Source of the DNA: an uncultured Oscillospiraceae bacterium
Lineage (GTDB): Bacteria > Bacillota > Clostridia > Oscillospirales > Acutalibacteraceae
NCBI GenBank assembly: GCA_902489595.1
Contig: CABUAS010000019.1
Span: forward strand, 1-24,056
DNA length: 24,056 bases
Direction: 5' to 3'
Shown: piece after piece, positions 14,443 through 22,549 of the stretch
Position numbering within the stretch: position 1 is the stretch's first letter
Layout: each line of letters opens with the position of its first letter
Notes under the pieces: generated by a model
What the model saw: only the letters and a program-made list of their open reading frames with translations
Told to the model about the DNA's origin: nothing
Database searches by the model: none
Position numbers and translations under genes: made by a program

Positions 14443-15171
14443 CTAAAAATATTTTCTTGCACCGAATATAGCAGAACCTACTCTGACTATATTTGAACCT
14501 TCGGCTACTGCGGCTTTGTAATCGCCGCTCATTCCCATAGAAAGTATTTTCATATCAATACCCTCTATATTTTTGCTTTTTATATCAATGAAAGCAGTGT
14601 GCATTTTTTCAAAATAGCGCCTTGCTTCACTTTCATTATCACATATCGGCGGAATAGTCATAAGACCTTTAACCTTAATTGAGCCCATTTCAGAAATCTC
14701 TGCCAGAACCTCATCAATTTCTTCAATATAAATTCCGCTTTTGCTCTCCTCTTTGCCGATATTAACCTCAACAAGGCAGTTTGTTACTATGCCGAGATTT
14801 GCAGACACTTTAGAGATTTCCTTTGCAAGCTTGACTGACGATACGGACTCTATCATATCAACCTGCCCTGCAATCTGCTTAACTTTATTAGTTTGCAGAT
14901 GACCTATCAGATGTTTCTCAACACCGTCAAGTTTTAAATCGTCACGCTTGCCGAGATATTCCTGAACTCTATTTTCACCGATTAAATCAGCACCGAGTTC
15001 AAGCACCCTGTTGATATAAGGCGCCTCAACCGTTTTGGTAACGCACATCAGGCGGACATCATTTTCATCTCTGCCTGACTTAACAGCCGTTTCACGAACA
15101 TCATTCAGTATTCTTTTGTAATTTTCCTCAACCGATTTAAGCCTTTCTTCATCAAGCATAAACCTTTCCAT
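14443..15171 (-). CDS. yggS: YggS/YlmE-family pyridoxal phosphate homeostasis protein
   Basis: A PLP-binding, single-domain TIM-barrel protein (COG0325) that helps keep vitamin B6 and amino-acid pools in balance; it has no known catalysed reaction. The PLP lysine is K46 in LMCVTKTVEA. Other signatures are IGENRVQEYLGK, HLIGHLQTNK, VNIGKEESKSG, GLMTIPP and SMGMSGDYKAAV with GSNIVRVGSAIFG. At 242 aa it is slightly longer than most. AAAGGAG 7 nt upstream supports the start at 15171, overlapping the end of the HlyD-like gene by 20 nt. The yggS-sepF pair matches ylmE-sepF of B. subtilis. Confidence 0.95.
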   Translation of the reverse strand: MERFMLDEERLKSVEENYKRILNDVRETAVKSGRDENDVRLMCVTKTVEAPYINRVLELGADLIGENRVQEYLGKRDDLKLDGVEKHLIGHLQTNKVKQIAGQVDMIESVSSVKLAKEISKVSANLGIVTNCLVEVNIGKEESKSGIYIEEIDEVLAEISEMGSIKVKGLMTIPPICDNESEARRYFEKMHTAFIDIKSKNIEGIDMKILSMGMSGDYKAAVAEGSNIVRVGSAIFGARKYF

Positions 15172-16438
15172 CGTGAAGCTCCTTTCCCTGAATTATAATC
15201 TGGTCATACAGTTTTATGCCGTTTTCAGTACCTTTATTTTTTGATTCTTCATCATAATTTTTATTGTCATAGGTAAGCACTGCAAAATTTTCGCCCGTAT
15301 AAAGCACCTCGGCAGGACGCCATTTTACAACAGAAGAAACAAGCACATAAACGCCCTTCTGATTATCCTCAATATGAACAGCGTCAAGCGGCACTTTAAT
15401 GCCTTCATACTCTGCAGTTCTTATCTGTATATCCTCAAGTCTTAAAGACGTTATATCGCTGTTAACTTCATTGCATTTAAGCACAAGCACCGTTTTTTCC
15501 TGCCCGAGCGGAGTATCGCCTGCGCCCTTAACAATCTCGCATTTATAAACATCGCTTGAATTTTTAAGCGTAACTTCCATCGTTCTGCCGTTTTTCAGCC
15601 CTGCAAGTTCAGATGTGTCAACAACGGCACAGAAATACCAGTCAAAACTCTTTATAATCTTGCCGATTGCCTGTGACGGCTCGGCTTTTTCGGCCGAAGT
15701 TATGTAAGAATTCAGCGTATCAATATCAAGTTCGTCAACTTTACTGTAATCAAACGAACTTTCAAGAGAGTCTGTATAAGTTGAAAAGATACCCGAATTT
15801 TCTGCCGTCAGATACCCGGTCGGGTTTGCACTGTCAATATCAAGAGCGCTGATTTCACCGCCGAGCGCCGATGTTACAGAGGAAAAATCTATACTTTCGC
15901 CGACGAGCAGCTGACGCCTTGTAAACTTATCATTAAGGCTTTCTTCATAAGTTGAAGTTCTGCCGATATTTTCATTTGAAACAGTACGTATGTAATCGTT
16001 AATATCACTTAAAATTGCCTTATCGAGCGACTCGACATCGGTTACCTGCCCGACTGCCTGACTTTCCATATCTGAATAATACTGTAATTTTTCGGTAAGT
16101 TCAAGATATTTTGAATACCGCTGTGCATTTTCGCTGCTTGAAAACTGCATCGCAATCTGACCGCCCTGCTGAACCTTTTCGCCATCTTTCAAAACGGGAA
16201 CGGTAACCGAACTGCCGTCTGACGGCACAGCCTGTTCATCACGAACAACAAGTGCTTTAGCGTCTATCGTATCATAAACGGTTGAAACAACAGCCGTCTG
16301 CATTTTAAACTGAACGTTAAGCACCGTATAACACTGTGCAAGCACATAAACACAAATGAGCAGAATTACGAGAAAAGCAACAATATTCTGTTTTGAAATC
16401 AAAGAAATCTTTTTTCTTTTTCGTTTTTCACTTTCCAT
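15152..16438 (-). CDS. HlyD-like single-pass membrane protein in the division cluster
   Basis: A 428-aa protein with a very basic cytoplasmic start (KRKRKK at 5-10), one membrane span (about 18-40) and a large extracellular part. Residues about 47-95 look like a lipoyl/barrel-sandwich half (TVYDTIDAKALVVRDE, then VPVLKDGEKVQQGGQIA). A central helical region follows (about 100-260). The C-terminal part from about 275 has beta segments, including VPLDAVHIEDNQKGVYVL, as in membrane-fusion (HlyD/RND adaptor) proteins. No ABC transporter, RND pump or outer-membrane partner is nearby. It overlaps miaA by 11 nt and yggS by 20 nt, so it is tightly coupled. I recall HlyD-annotated proteins beside yggS-sepF in other Clostridia; a cell-envelope or division role is inference. 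Confidence 0.85.
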   Translation of the reverse strand: MESEKRKRKKISLISKQNIVAFLVILLICVYVLAQCYTVLNVQFKMQTAVVSTVYDTIDAKALVVRDEQAVPSDGSSVTVPVLKDGEKVQQGGQIAMQFSSSENAQRYSKYLELTEKLQYYSDMESQAVGQVTDVESLDKAILSDINDYIRTVSNENIGRTSTYEESLNDKFTRRQLLVGESIDFSSVTSALGGEISALDIDSANPTGYLTAENSGIFSTYTDSLESSFDYSKVDELDIDTLNSYITSAEKAEPSQAIGKIIKSFDWYFCAVVDTSELAGLKNGRTMEVTLKNSSDVYKCEIVKGAGDTPLGQEKTVLVLKCNEVNSDITSLRLEDIQIRTAEYEGIKVPLDAVHIEDNQKGVYVLVSSVVKWRPAEVLYTGENFAVLTYDNKNYDEESKNKGTENGIKLYDQIIIQGKELHDGKVYA

Positions 16439-17357
16439 AAATAAATTCCCTGCATTTATTCACTGCCGTATTTACGGGATTTTCATCACCGTCCATATAA
16501 AGAATTTCGGCATTTTCTCTTCTTTTAAACCACGTTATCTGCCTTTTGGCGTAATGACGTGTTTCTTTTTTTAAGTTATCAACTGCCGTATCAAGCGTAA
16601 TTTCACCGTCAAGATAAGGCTTTAATTCTTTATGACCTATGGCCTGAGCGCTTGTTTTACTGTCTGACTCTGCAAGCACCTTTTGTGCCTCATTAATCAA
16701 ACCGTTTGCAATCATCAAATCAACACGGCGGTTAATACGGTCATAAAGCAAATCTCTGTTTTTATAAGCAAGCACAAAATAAAGCGTTTCAAACGGGCTT
16801 TCTTCCTTTTTGGAATCCTCATTCTGCGCCGTTTTGGTTTTGCCTGCCGTGTAATAAATCTCTATCGCCCTTGCAACACGGGATTTATTATTTTTATGTA
16901 TTTTAAGCGCCGCCTCTTTGTCAATTTTTAAAAGCATATCATAAAGTTCATCGGCACTTTTCTGCATTAATTTATTTCGCAGTTCAAAATCAGTTTCAGC
17001 CTCGGTAAATTTTATATTATCAACAAGGCTGTCAATAAAAAGCCCCGTTCCGCCGACTATTACAGGCGTTTTGCCTCTTGATGAAATATCGGCAATTTTT
17101 TCTTTTGCAAGACGGCAGAAATCGGAAACGGAATAATTTTCCTGCCGTGAAAGAAATTCAACAAGGTGATGAGGTGCTGCCGCCCTTTCACTGTCATTCG
17201 GTGCGGCAGTTGCAATGCTCATACCTTTATAAACCTGCATTGAATCGGCAGATATTATTTCGCCGTTCACCGCTTTTGCAATTTCAATGCCGAAAGCCGT
17301 TTTGCCGCTTGCGGTAGGTCCTGCCGCAACAATGATTTTCGTTTTATTATCTGACAT
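16428..17357 (-). CDS. miaA: tRNA dimethylallyltransferase
   Basis: Transfers a dimethylallyl group from DMAPP to N6 of A37 in tRNAs reading UNN codons, giving i6A, the substrate of MiaB encoded in the same operon. The P-loop GPTASGKT is at residues 13-20, followed by ISADSMQVYKGM, GGTGLFID, SRVARAIEIY and HYAKRQITWFKRR. At 309 aa it is full length. I chose the ATG at 17357, which overlaps the mutL stop by one base (TGATG); a GTG one codon upstream is the alternative. The end overlaps the HlyD-like gene by 11 nt. Confidence 0.97.
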   Translation of the reverse strand: MSDNKTKIIVAAGPTASGKTAFGIEIAKAVNGEIISADSMQVYKGMSIATAAPNDSERAAAPHHLVEFLSRQENYSVSDFCRLAKEKIADISSRGKTPVIVGGTGLFIDSLVDNIKFTEAETDFELRNKLMQKSADELYDMLLKIDKEAALKIHKNNKSRVARAIEIYYTAGKTKTAQNEDSKKEESPFETLYFVLAYKNRDLLYDRINRRVDLMIANGLINEAQKVLAESDSKTSAQAIGHKELKPYLDGEITLDTAVDNLKKETRHYAKRQITWFKRRENAEILYMDGDENPVNTAVNKCREFIYGK

Positions 17358-19369
17358 CACTGTATTCTTCCAAACTGCTTTTCAATTTCATATTTAGATA
17401 TTTTTATCATAACTGGTCTACCGTGAGGGCAATAGCGGATATTCGGCATAGAAAGAAGTTTTTCAACAAACAATTCTCTTTCTTCAGGCGATGTATAATC
17501 GCCGCCCTTAACAGCACTGCGGCACGACGCCGAATGGAGTATCCAATCCATTTTATCAGGCTCTAAATCGGTTTTATGCTCAAGAAGTTTGCCTGCTGTT
17601 TCGACAATCAAATCTTTAACATCTGTACCCTCAAGCAGTGACGGTATTTCACGCACAATCACAGTCATATTGCCGAAATCCTCGGCAATAATGCCGCATT
17701 TTGCTATCAGGGGCAGATTTTCGATAACTTCCGAATATTCTTCTGATGAAAGTTTAACGGCCACCGGCGACAAAAGCATCTGAGTGCTGATATTGTCTGT
17801 TGCTTGCGCTTTAAGCCTTTCAAAATTCATACGCTCGTGTGCAGCGTGCTTGTCAATATAATAAAGATTATTTTCTATCTGAACAATTATGTAAGTGTTG
17901 AACGCCTCTCCGACTACAGTAAATTCAGGAGCAATCTCATCCTCAGCCTTAATTTCAATAACATCACTGTTGTCCTTATCAGGCGTATTATCGGCAATAC
18001 CGAAAAGCCTTTCACCCGCTGATTTACTGTCATCTATTAAAATTACATCTTCTGAATTATCCCGTTTCTCTCCGCTGCCTGAAAAATCAATCTTAACCGA
18101 AACTGAATAATCGGTCGTAACTGCATTATCAAGTTTGTCAAGCGTATTGCCTGCCGAAATCACATAATCCTCGGCGTTGCCGTAACTGTCCTTTCTCTTA
18201 TGCTCAATCGGCTTTTGAGGAGCGGCAACCTGCCAGAAATCATTAAGCGGTTTTGATGAAAATTTCATCTGCTTAGGCGGTTCTTCTTTTTTCAGAAAAT
18301 CAACCCTAACACTGTGCTTTTCAAGGTTTTTATACGGCCTGCCGTCATACGATGTGCCGAATTCAGCCTCTTTTACACTGTCGCCTGTTTCAATGGCAGT
18401 TTTAACGCCGTAATAAATCAGATTGAAAACAGGCTTTTCATTTACAAAACGAACCTCAATTTTTGCCGGATGAACATTTACATCAACAAGTTTTGCGTCA
18501 ATTTCAATATTAAGAACGCAGGCAGGGTATCTGCCCACCATAATGTTATTTTTATAAGCCTGCTCAAGCGCCGCCATTGCAGTAGTGCTTTTTACAAGCC
18601 TGCTGTTTATAAAGAAAAACTGCATTGCACGGCTTTTTCTTGACTGATGAGGACGGCTGACAAAGCCTGTTACCCTCATTCCCTCAAAAGTATAATCAAC
18701 AGCCACAAGAGCGTCTGAAAATTCTTTGCCGTAAACAGAATAAACTGTACCTTTTAAATCACCGTTTCCCGAAGTTACAAGCACCTGCCTGCCCTCACGG
18801 ATAAATCTAAAAGAAATTTCAGGGTGTGATACCGCCATTCTTTCAACAATGCCCTGCACGGAATTGCCCTCGGTAACGTCTTTTTTCAGAAATTTCATTC
18901 TTGCAGGCACATTAAAAAATATATCTCTTACAACAATCGTTGTGCCCTCTGGGCAGCCTGCATCTGAAAAATCAATTTCATCGCCGCCGTGAATTTCGTA
19001 TCTTGTGCCGAGTTCATCACCCGCCGCACGGGTAAGCAGTTCAACTTTTGCAACTGCACCGATTGACGCCATTGCCTCGCCCCGGAAACCGAGCGTTAAA
19101 ATGGAATTCAAATCCTCGGCGTTCAGAATTTTTGAAGTAGCGTGCGGTATAAACACCTTTTTAACATCTTCTTTTGAAATTCCGCAGCCATCGTCTGTTA
19201 TGCGGATATAAGTTGTGCCGCCGTTCTTAATCTCAACTGTTATATGCTTTGCGCCTGCGTCTATTGAATTTTCAATCATTTCCTTAACAATGCTCAGCGG
19301 CCGTTCAACAACTTCGCCTGCCGCAATAAGGCTGTAAACCTCTTTCGGCAAAATATTAATTTTCGGCAT
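17357..19369 (-). CDS. mutL: DNA mismatch repair endonuclease MutL
   Basis: Works with MutS to start strand-specific mismatch repair. The N-terminal GHKL ATPase is complete, with motifs ENSIDAGA, DDGCGI, TLGFRGEAMASIG and an intact VNVHPAK segment. After a poorly conserved linker (about 330-485) comes the dimerisation/endonuclease domain. Its metal motif DKHAAHERMNFE (506-517) fits D-x-H-A-x2-E-x4-E, and downstream SCRSAVKGG and CPHGRPV motifs complete the zinc-binding site. This is the nicking type found in bacteria without MutH. At 670 aa it is near the usual size. GGTGGTGATATGA precedes the ATG. It lies 45 nt after mutS and overlaps miaA. Confidence 0.98.
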   Translation of the reverse strand: MPKINILPKEVYSLIAAGEVVERPLSIVKEMIENSIDAGAKHITVEIKNGGTTYIRITDDGCGISKEDVKKVFIPHATSKILNAEDLNSILTLGFRGEAMASIGAVAKVELLTRAAGDELGTRYEIHGGDEIDFSDAGCPEGTTIVVRDIFFNVPARMKFLKKDVTEGNSVQGIVERMAVSHPEISFRFIREGRQVLVTSGNGDLKGTVYSVYGKEFSDALVAVDYTFEGMRVTGFVSRPHQSRKSRAMQFFFINSRLVKSTTAMAALEQAYKNNIMVGRYPACVLNIEIDAKLVDVNVHPAKIEVRFVNEKPVFNLIYYGVKTAIETGDSVKEAEFGTSYDGRPYKNLEKHSVRVDFLKKEEPPKQMKFSSKPLNDFWQVAAPQKPIEHKRKDSYGNAEDYVISAGNTLDKLDNAVTTDYSVSVKIDFSGSGEKRDNSEDVILIDDSKSAGERLFGIADNTPDKDNSDVIEIKAEDEIAPEFTVVGEAFNTYIIVQIENNLYYIDKHAAHERMNFERLKAQATDNISTQMLLSPVAVKLSSEEYSEVIENLPLIAKCGIIAEDFGNMTVIVREIPSLLEGTDVKDLIVETAGKLLEHKTDLEPDKMDWILHSASCRSAVKGGDYTSPEERELFVEKLLSMPNIRYCPHGRPVMIKISKYEIEKQFGRIQ

Positions 19370-19414
19370 TCATATCACCACCTTTGTTATATCCTTCTCC
19401 TCAAAGGGCAGCCT

Positions 19415-22048
19415 TTAAAGCTCTTCTGATTTTTTCTTTAAATCGTAAAGAATCTGCATCGCCTCAATAGGCGTTAAAGTATTTACATCTGTTGTTTTAA
19501 GAATTTCAATGATTTCGTTTTTGCCGTTTGCCGAGAAATTATACTGAATATCGTCTTCCTCTTCAATAACGGCATTTTCTGCTTTGAATTCTATATCGAT
19601 TTTATTTGACTCAAGTTCTTTCAAAATAACTTTAGCACGCTTTACAACCGTATCCGGCACGCCTGCAAGTTTTGCAACTTCAATACCGAAGCTTTCATCT
19701 GCGCCGCCTTTAACAATTCTGCGCAGAAAAGTAATATCATCGCCTCTTTTTTTAACTGCGATTGAGTAATTCTTTACGCCGTCAAGCAGACCCTCCATAG
19801 CCGTAAGTTCATGATAGTGCGTTGCAAAAAGTGTTTTTGCACCGAGCGTTTTCTTTTTGCAGGTGTATTCAAGCACCGCACGGGCAATGCTCATACCGTC
19901 AAAAGTTGAAGTACCCCTGCCGATTTCATCAAGAATGATAAGGCTGTTTTCGGTAGCATTTTTAAGAATTGTTGAAACCTCGTTCATCTCAACCATAAAG
20001 GTTGACTGACCCGTGGCAAGATCATCTGATGCGCCTACACGTGTAAAAATCGCATCGGTTATGCCGATATTGGCAGAGCGTGCAGGAACGAATGAACCGA
20101 TCTGTGCCATTAACACAATCAGCGCAATCTGGCGCATATATGTTGATTTACCTGCCATATTCGGACCTGTGATAATAGAGCACCTGTTTTTATCTTTATC
20201 AAGAAGTGTATCATTCGGCACAAACGGAGCACCGTCAAGAAGTGCCTCAACAACAGGGTGTCTGCCGTCTTTTATATCAATAACACCGTCAGTGTTAATC
20301 TGCGGGCAGATGTAATTGTTTGTTACGGCAACCTCTGCAAGGCTGAGCAGAACATCAAGCACCGCAAGTGCCTTTGCCGTTTTCTGAAGTCTTGAAACCT
20401 CATTTGAAACTTTGTTTCTTACATCACACAGAACTTCGTATTCAAGCGCAATTTCCCTGTCTTTAGCACCGAGAACCTTACCCTCAAGTTCTTTAAGTTC
20501 CTGCGTAATATATCGCTCACAGTTTGCAAGCGTCTGCTTTCTTATGTATGTTTCGGGCACTAAATCCTTATATGAATTTGTTACCTCAATATAATAGCCG
20601 AAAACTCTGTTGTAGCCGACTTTAAGTTTCGGAATTCCGGTAACCTCTCTCTGCTCGGTCTCAATAGAAGTAAGCACGCCTGCGCCGTCCTCCATTATTG
20701 ACTTGAATTCGTCAATATCAGCATTAAAGCCTTTTTTAATCATACCGCCTTCACGAACCGAAAACGGCGGTTCATCAACGATTGCACTGTCTATCAGAGC
20801 TTTGACGTCGGCAAGCAGGTCAACACTGTTCTCAATATCTTTAAGCAGTGAAGCCGAGGAATCGGCAAGTTTTTCTTTAATTTCAGGCAGTTTTTCTATA
20901 GTCTGCTGTAAAGTTTTCAGTTCCCTTGCATTGGCCGTGCCGTAAGCAATTCGGGTCATCAGCCTTTCAATATCCCTTACGCCTGTAAGCGACTCTCTGA
21001 GCGAATCTCTTTTTTCGGGATTGTCGGCAAGTTCGCAAATCGAATTCTGCCTTTTTGTAATTTTTGAAACGGACATCAGCGGGCGTTCAATCCAGTTTCT
21101 TATCATTCGCTTGCCCATTGCGGTTTTTGTTTTATCAAGCACCCACAAAAGCGAATGCCTTTTCTCACCCGTCATCATCGACTTTGTAAGTTCAAGATTG
21201 CGCCTTGCGCTTATATCAAGTTTTAAGTACTCTTCATCATCAAAAAAGTCTATCTCGGCAGGAGCCTCAATCTGCTCTTTTTTCTGCACCTCTTTAAGAT
21301 AATCAATTACCACGCCGAGCGCTGAAACAGCCGTTTTGCTGTGACCTAAGCCAAGTGAACTTATCTCATCTTTTTTCAGCGTTTCAAGAATAAGGCTTGC
21401 GCACTGTTCAAAATCAAATTTTTCATCATCAACAAGCTGTGCCTCTGCATTAAGTCTTGATTTTGCAAAATCGGCAACCGACGTATAATCAAGCGCACCG
21501 GAATTTACAAGAATTTCTTTAGGCTGATATGTTGAAAGCTGATTTATAATCTGCTCCTCGGCAGTGCTGTTGTTCACAACAGTTATATGAAACTGGGCAG
21601 TTGAAACATCGGCAAAACAAAGCCCCGTTTCGGTATCGCCTTTGCAGATTGCGCAAAGGTAATTATTTACCGAATCATCAAGCATATTGCCCTCAATGAC
21701 AGTGCCCGGTGTTATGATTCTTATGACATCTCTTTTAACAAGCCCTTTAACGGATTTAGGGTCTTCCATCTGCTCGCAGATAGCAACCTTGTAGCCGTGT
21801 GCAACAAGTTTTGCGATGTAATTATCTGCCGAATGAAACGGCACGCCGCACATAGGTGCACGTTCATCCTGTCCGCAGTCCCTGCCCGTTAAAACAAGGT
21901 CAAGAATCTGCGAGGCGATTTTGGCGTCGTCAAAAAACATCTCATAAAAATCACCAAGGCGGAAAAACAACAGCATTCCCGGATATTTGCTTTTTATCTG
22001 AAAATACTGAACCATCATAGGTGACAGTTTATTTTTATCCTGTGCCAT
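19415..22048 (-). CDS. mutS: DNA mismatch repair protein MutS
   Basis: Recognises mismatches and small loops and recruits MutL. The mismatch-probing F-Y-E motif is at residues 34-36 within LGDFYEMFFDDA. The connector, lever and clamp regions are present, and the C-terminal ATPase has Walker A GPNMAGKST (628-636), the LDEIGRGTSTFDG Walker B/signature region and a THYHEL segment. At 877 aa it is full length and of the MutS1 type, not MutS2. The ATG has GAGGAGG upstream. An 88-nt gap to the YlbF-family gene holds a 12-bp perfect palindrome but no clear promoter or terminator. Confidence 0.98.
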   Translation of the reverse strand: MAQDKNKLSPMMVQYFQIKSKYPGMLLFFRLGDFYEMFFDDAKIASQILDLVLTGRDCGQDERAPMCGVPFHSADNYIAKLVAHGYKVAICEQMEDPKSVKGLVKRDVIRIITPGTVIEGNMLDDSVNNYLCAICKGDTETGLCFADVSTAQFHITVVNNSTAEEQIINQLSTYQPKEILVNSGALDYTSVADFAKSRLNAEAQLVDDEKFDFEQCASLILETLKKDEISSLGLGHSKTAVSALGVVIDYLKEVQKKEQIEAPAEIDFFDDEEYLKLDISARRNLELTKSMMTGEKRHSLLWVLDKTKTAMGKRMIRNWIERPLMSVSKITKRQNSICELADNPEKRDSLRESLTGVRDIERLMTRIAYGTANARELKTLQQTIEKLPEIKEKLADSSASLLKDIENSVDLLADVKALIDSAIVDEPPFSVREGGMIKKGFNADIDEFKSIMEDGAGVLTSIETEQREVTGIPKLKVGYNRVFGYYIEVTNSYKDLVPETYIRKQTLANCERYITQELKELEGKVLGAKDREIALEYEVLCDVRNKVSNEVSRLQKTAKALAVLDVLLSLAEVAVTNNYICPQINTDGVIDIKDGRHPVVEALLDGAPFVPNDTLLDKDKNRCSIITGPNMAGKSTYMRQIALIVLMAQIGSFVPARSANIGITDAIFTRVGASDDLATGQSTFMVEMNEVSTILKNATENSLIILDEIGRGTSTFDGMSIARAVLEYTCKKKTLGAKTLFATHYHELTAMEGLLDGVKNYSIAVKKRGDDITFLRRIVKGGADESFGIEVAKLAGVPDTVVKRAKVILKELESNKIDIEFKAENAVIEEEDDIQYNFSANGKNEIIEILKTTDVNTLTPIEAMQILYDLKKKSEEL

Positions 22049-22136
22049 TATCTTTCCTCCTCTTTACATTTTAATTTGATTTGTGCTTTTTATTTTACCG
22101 GTAAATCATAATAACAACCCGTATATTTTGCTGTAA

Positions 22137-22547
22137 TTAATGACAGCCTCCGCAGGTTGAGCAGTTATGTGTGCAGTCCTCAGCAGGAATTTCGCAGGTT
22201 TCAGGGTCCTGACCGTCAAAGAAAAGACCGATCATCTGACTGATATACTGTGCCATTTGCTCCATTTCGGCAGCGCATTTTGAATAACTTACCATATTTT
22301 CATTCTGCATAATGGTATCATACTGTTTCTGATAATCCTGCTGAAGTTCTTCAATTCTGTCTTTATCAGCATCGTCACCTTTGCCTGCCTCCTGCTGATA
22401 TTTAAGTGTAATCAGCTGAAGTTCCTGCATCTGCTGCTGCAAAGCTTCATCTGCATCATTAACGCCTGCGGCATTTTTGAGTGCCTCAAAACGAGGGTCT
22501 TTCTGAATTTCTTTTCCCAATTCACGAAGTGCTGTTTCCAAACTCAT
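22137..22547 (-). CDS. YlbF/YmcA (RicF/RicA)-family protein with Cys-rich tail
   Basis: A 136-aa helical protein. The YlbF-type domain (about 1-108) starts ALRELGKEIQKDPRFEALK and is Gln-rich; the tail carries C118, C125, C129, C132 and C135 (CTHNCSTCGGC), suited to an Fe-S cluster or Zn. In B. subtilis RicA (YmcA), RicF (YlbF) and RicT form an Fe-S complex affecting RNA processing, competence and biofilm. There ymcA is next to miaB and upstream of mutS-mutL, so position suggests this is the YmcA counterpart. It starts 2 nt after the miaB stop, using AAAGGAT inside the end of miaB. Partners RicT and the second paralog are not in the window. Family call good; which paralog is uncertain. Confidence 0.88.
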   Translation of the reverse strand: MSLETALRELGKEIQKDPRFEALKNAAGVNDADEALQQQMQELQLITLKYQQEAGKGDDADKDRIEELQQDYQKQYDTIMQNENMVSYSKCAAEMEQMAQYISQMIGLFFDGQDPETCEIPAEDCTHNCSTCGGCH

Positions 22548-22549
22548 AA

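Noticed and set aside
15152..16438. The HlyD-like gene as part of a toxin or drug export system
   Set aside because: No ABC transporter, peptidase-transporter or exported toxin gene is near; context is tRNA modification and cell division.
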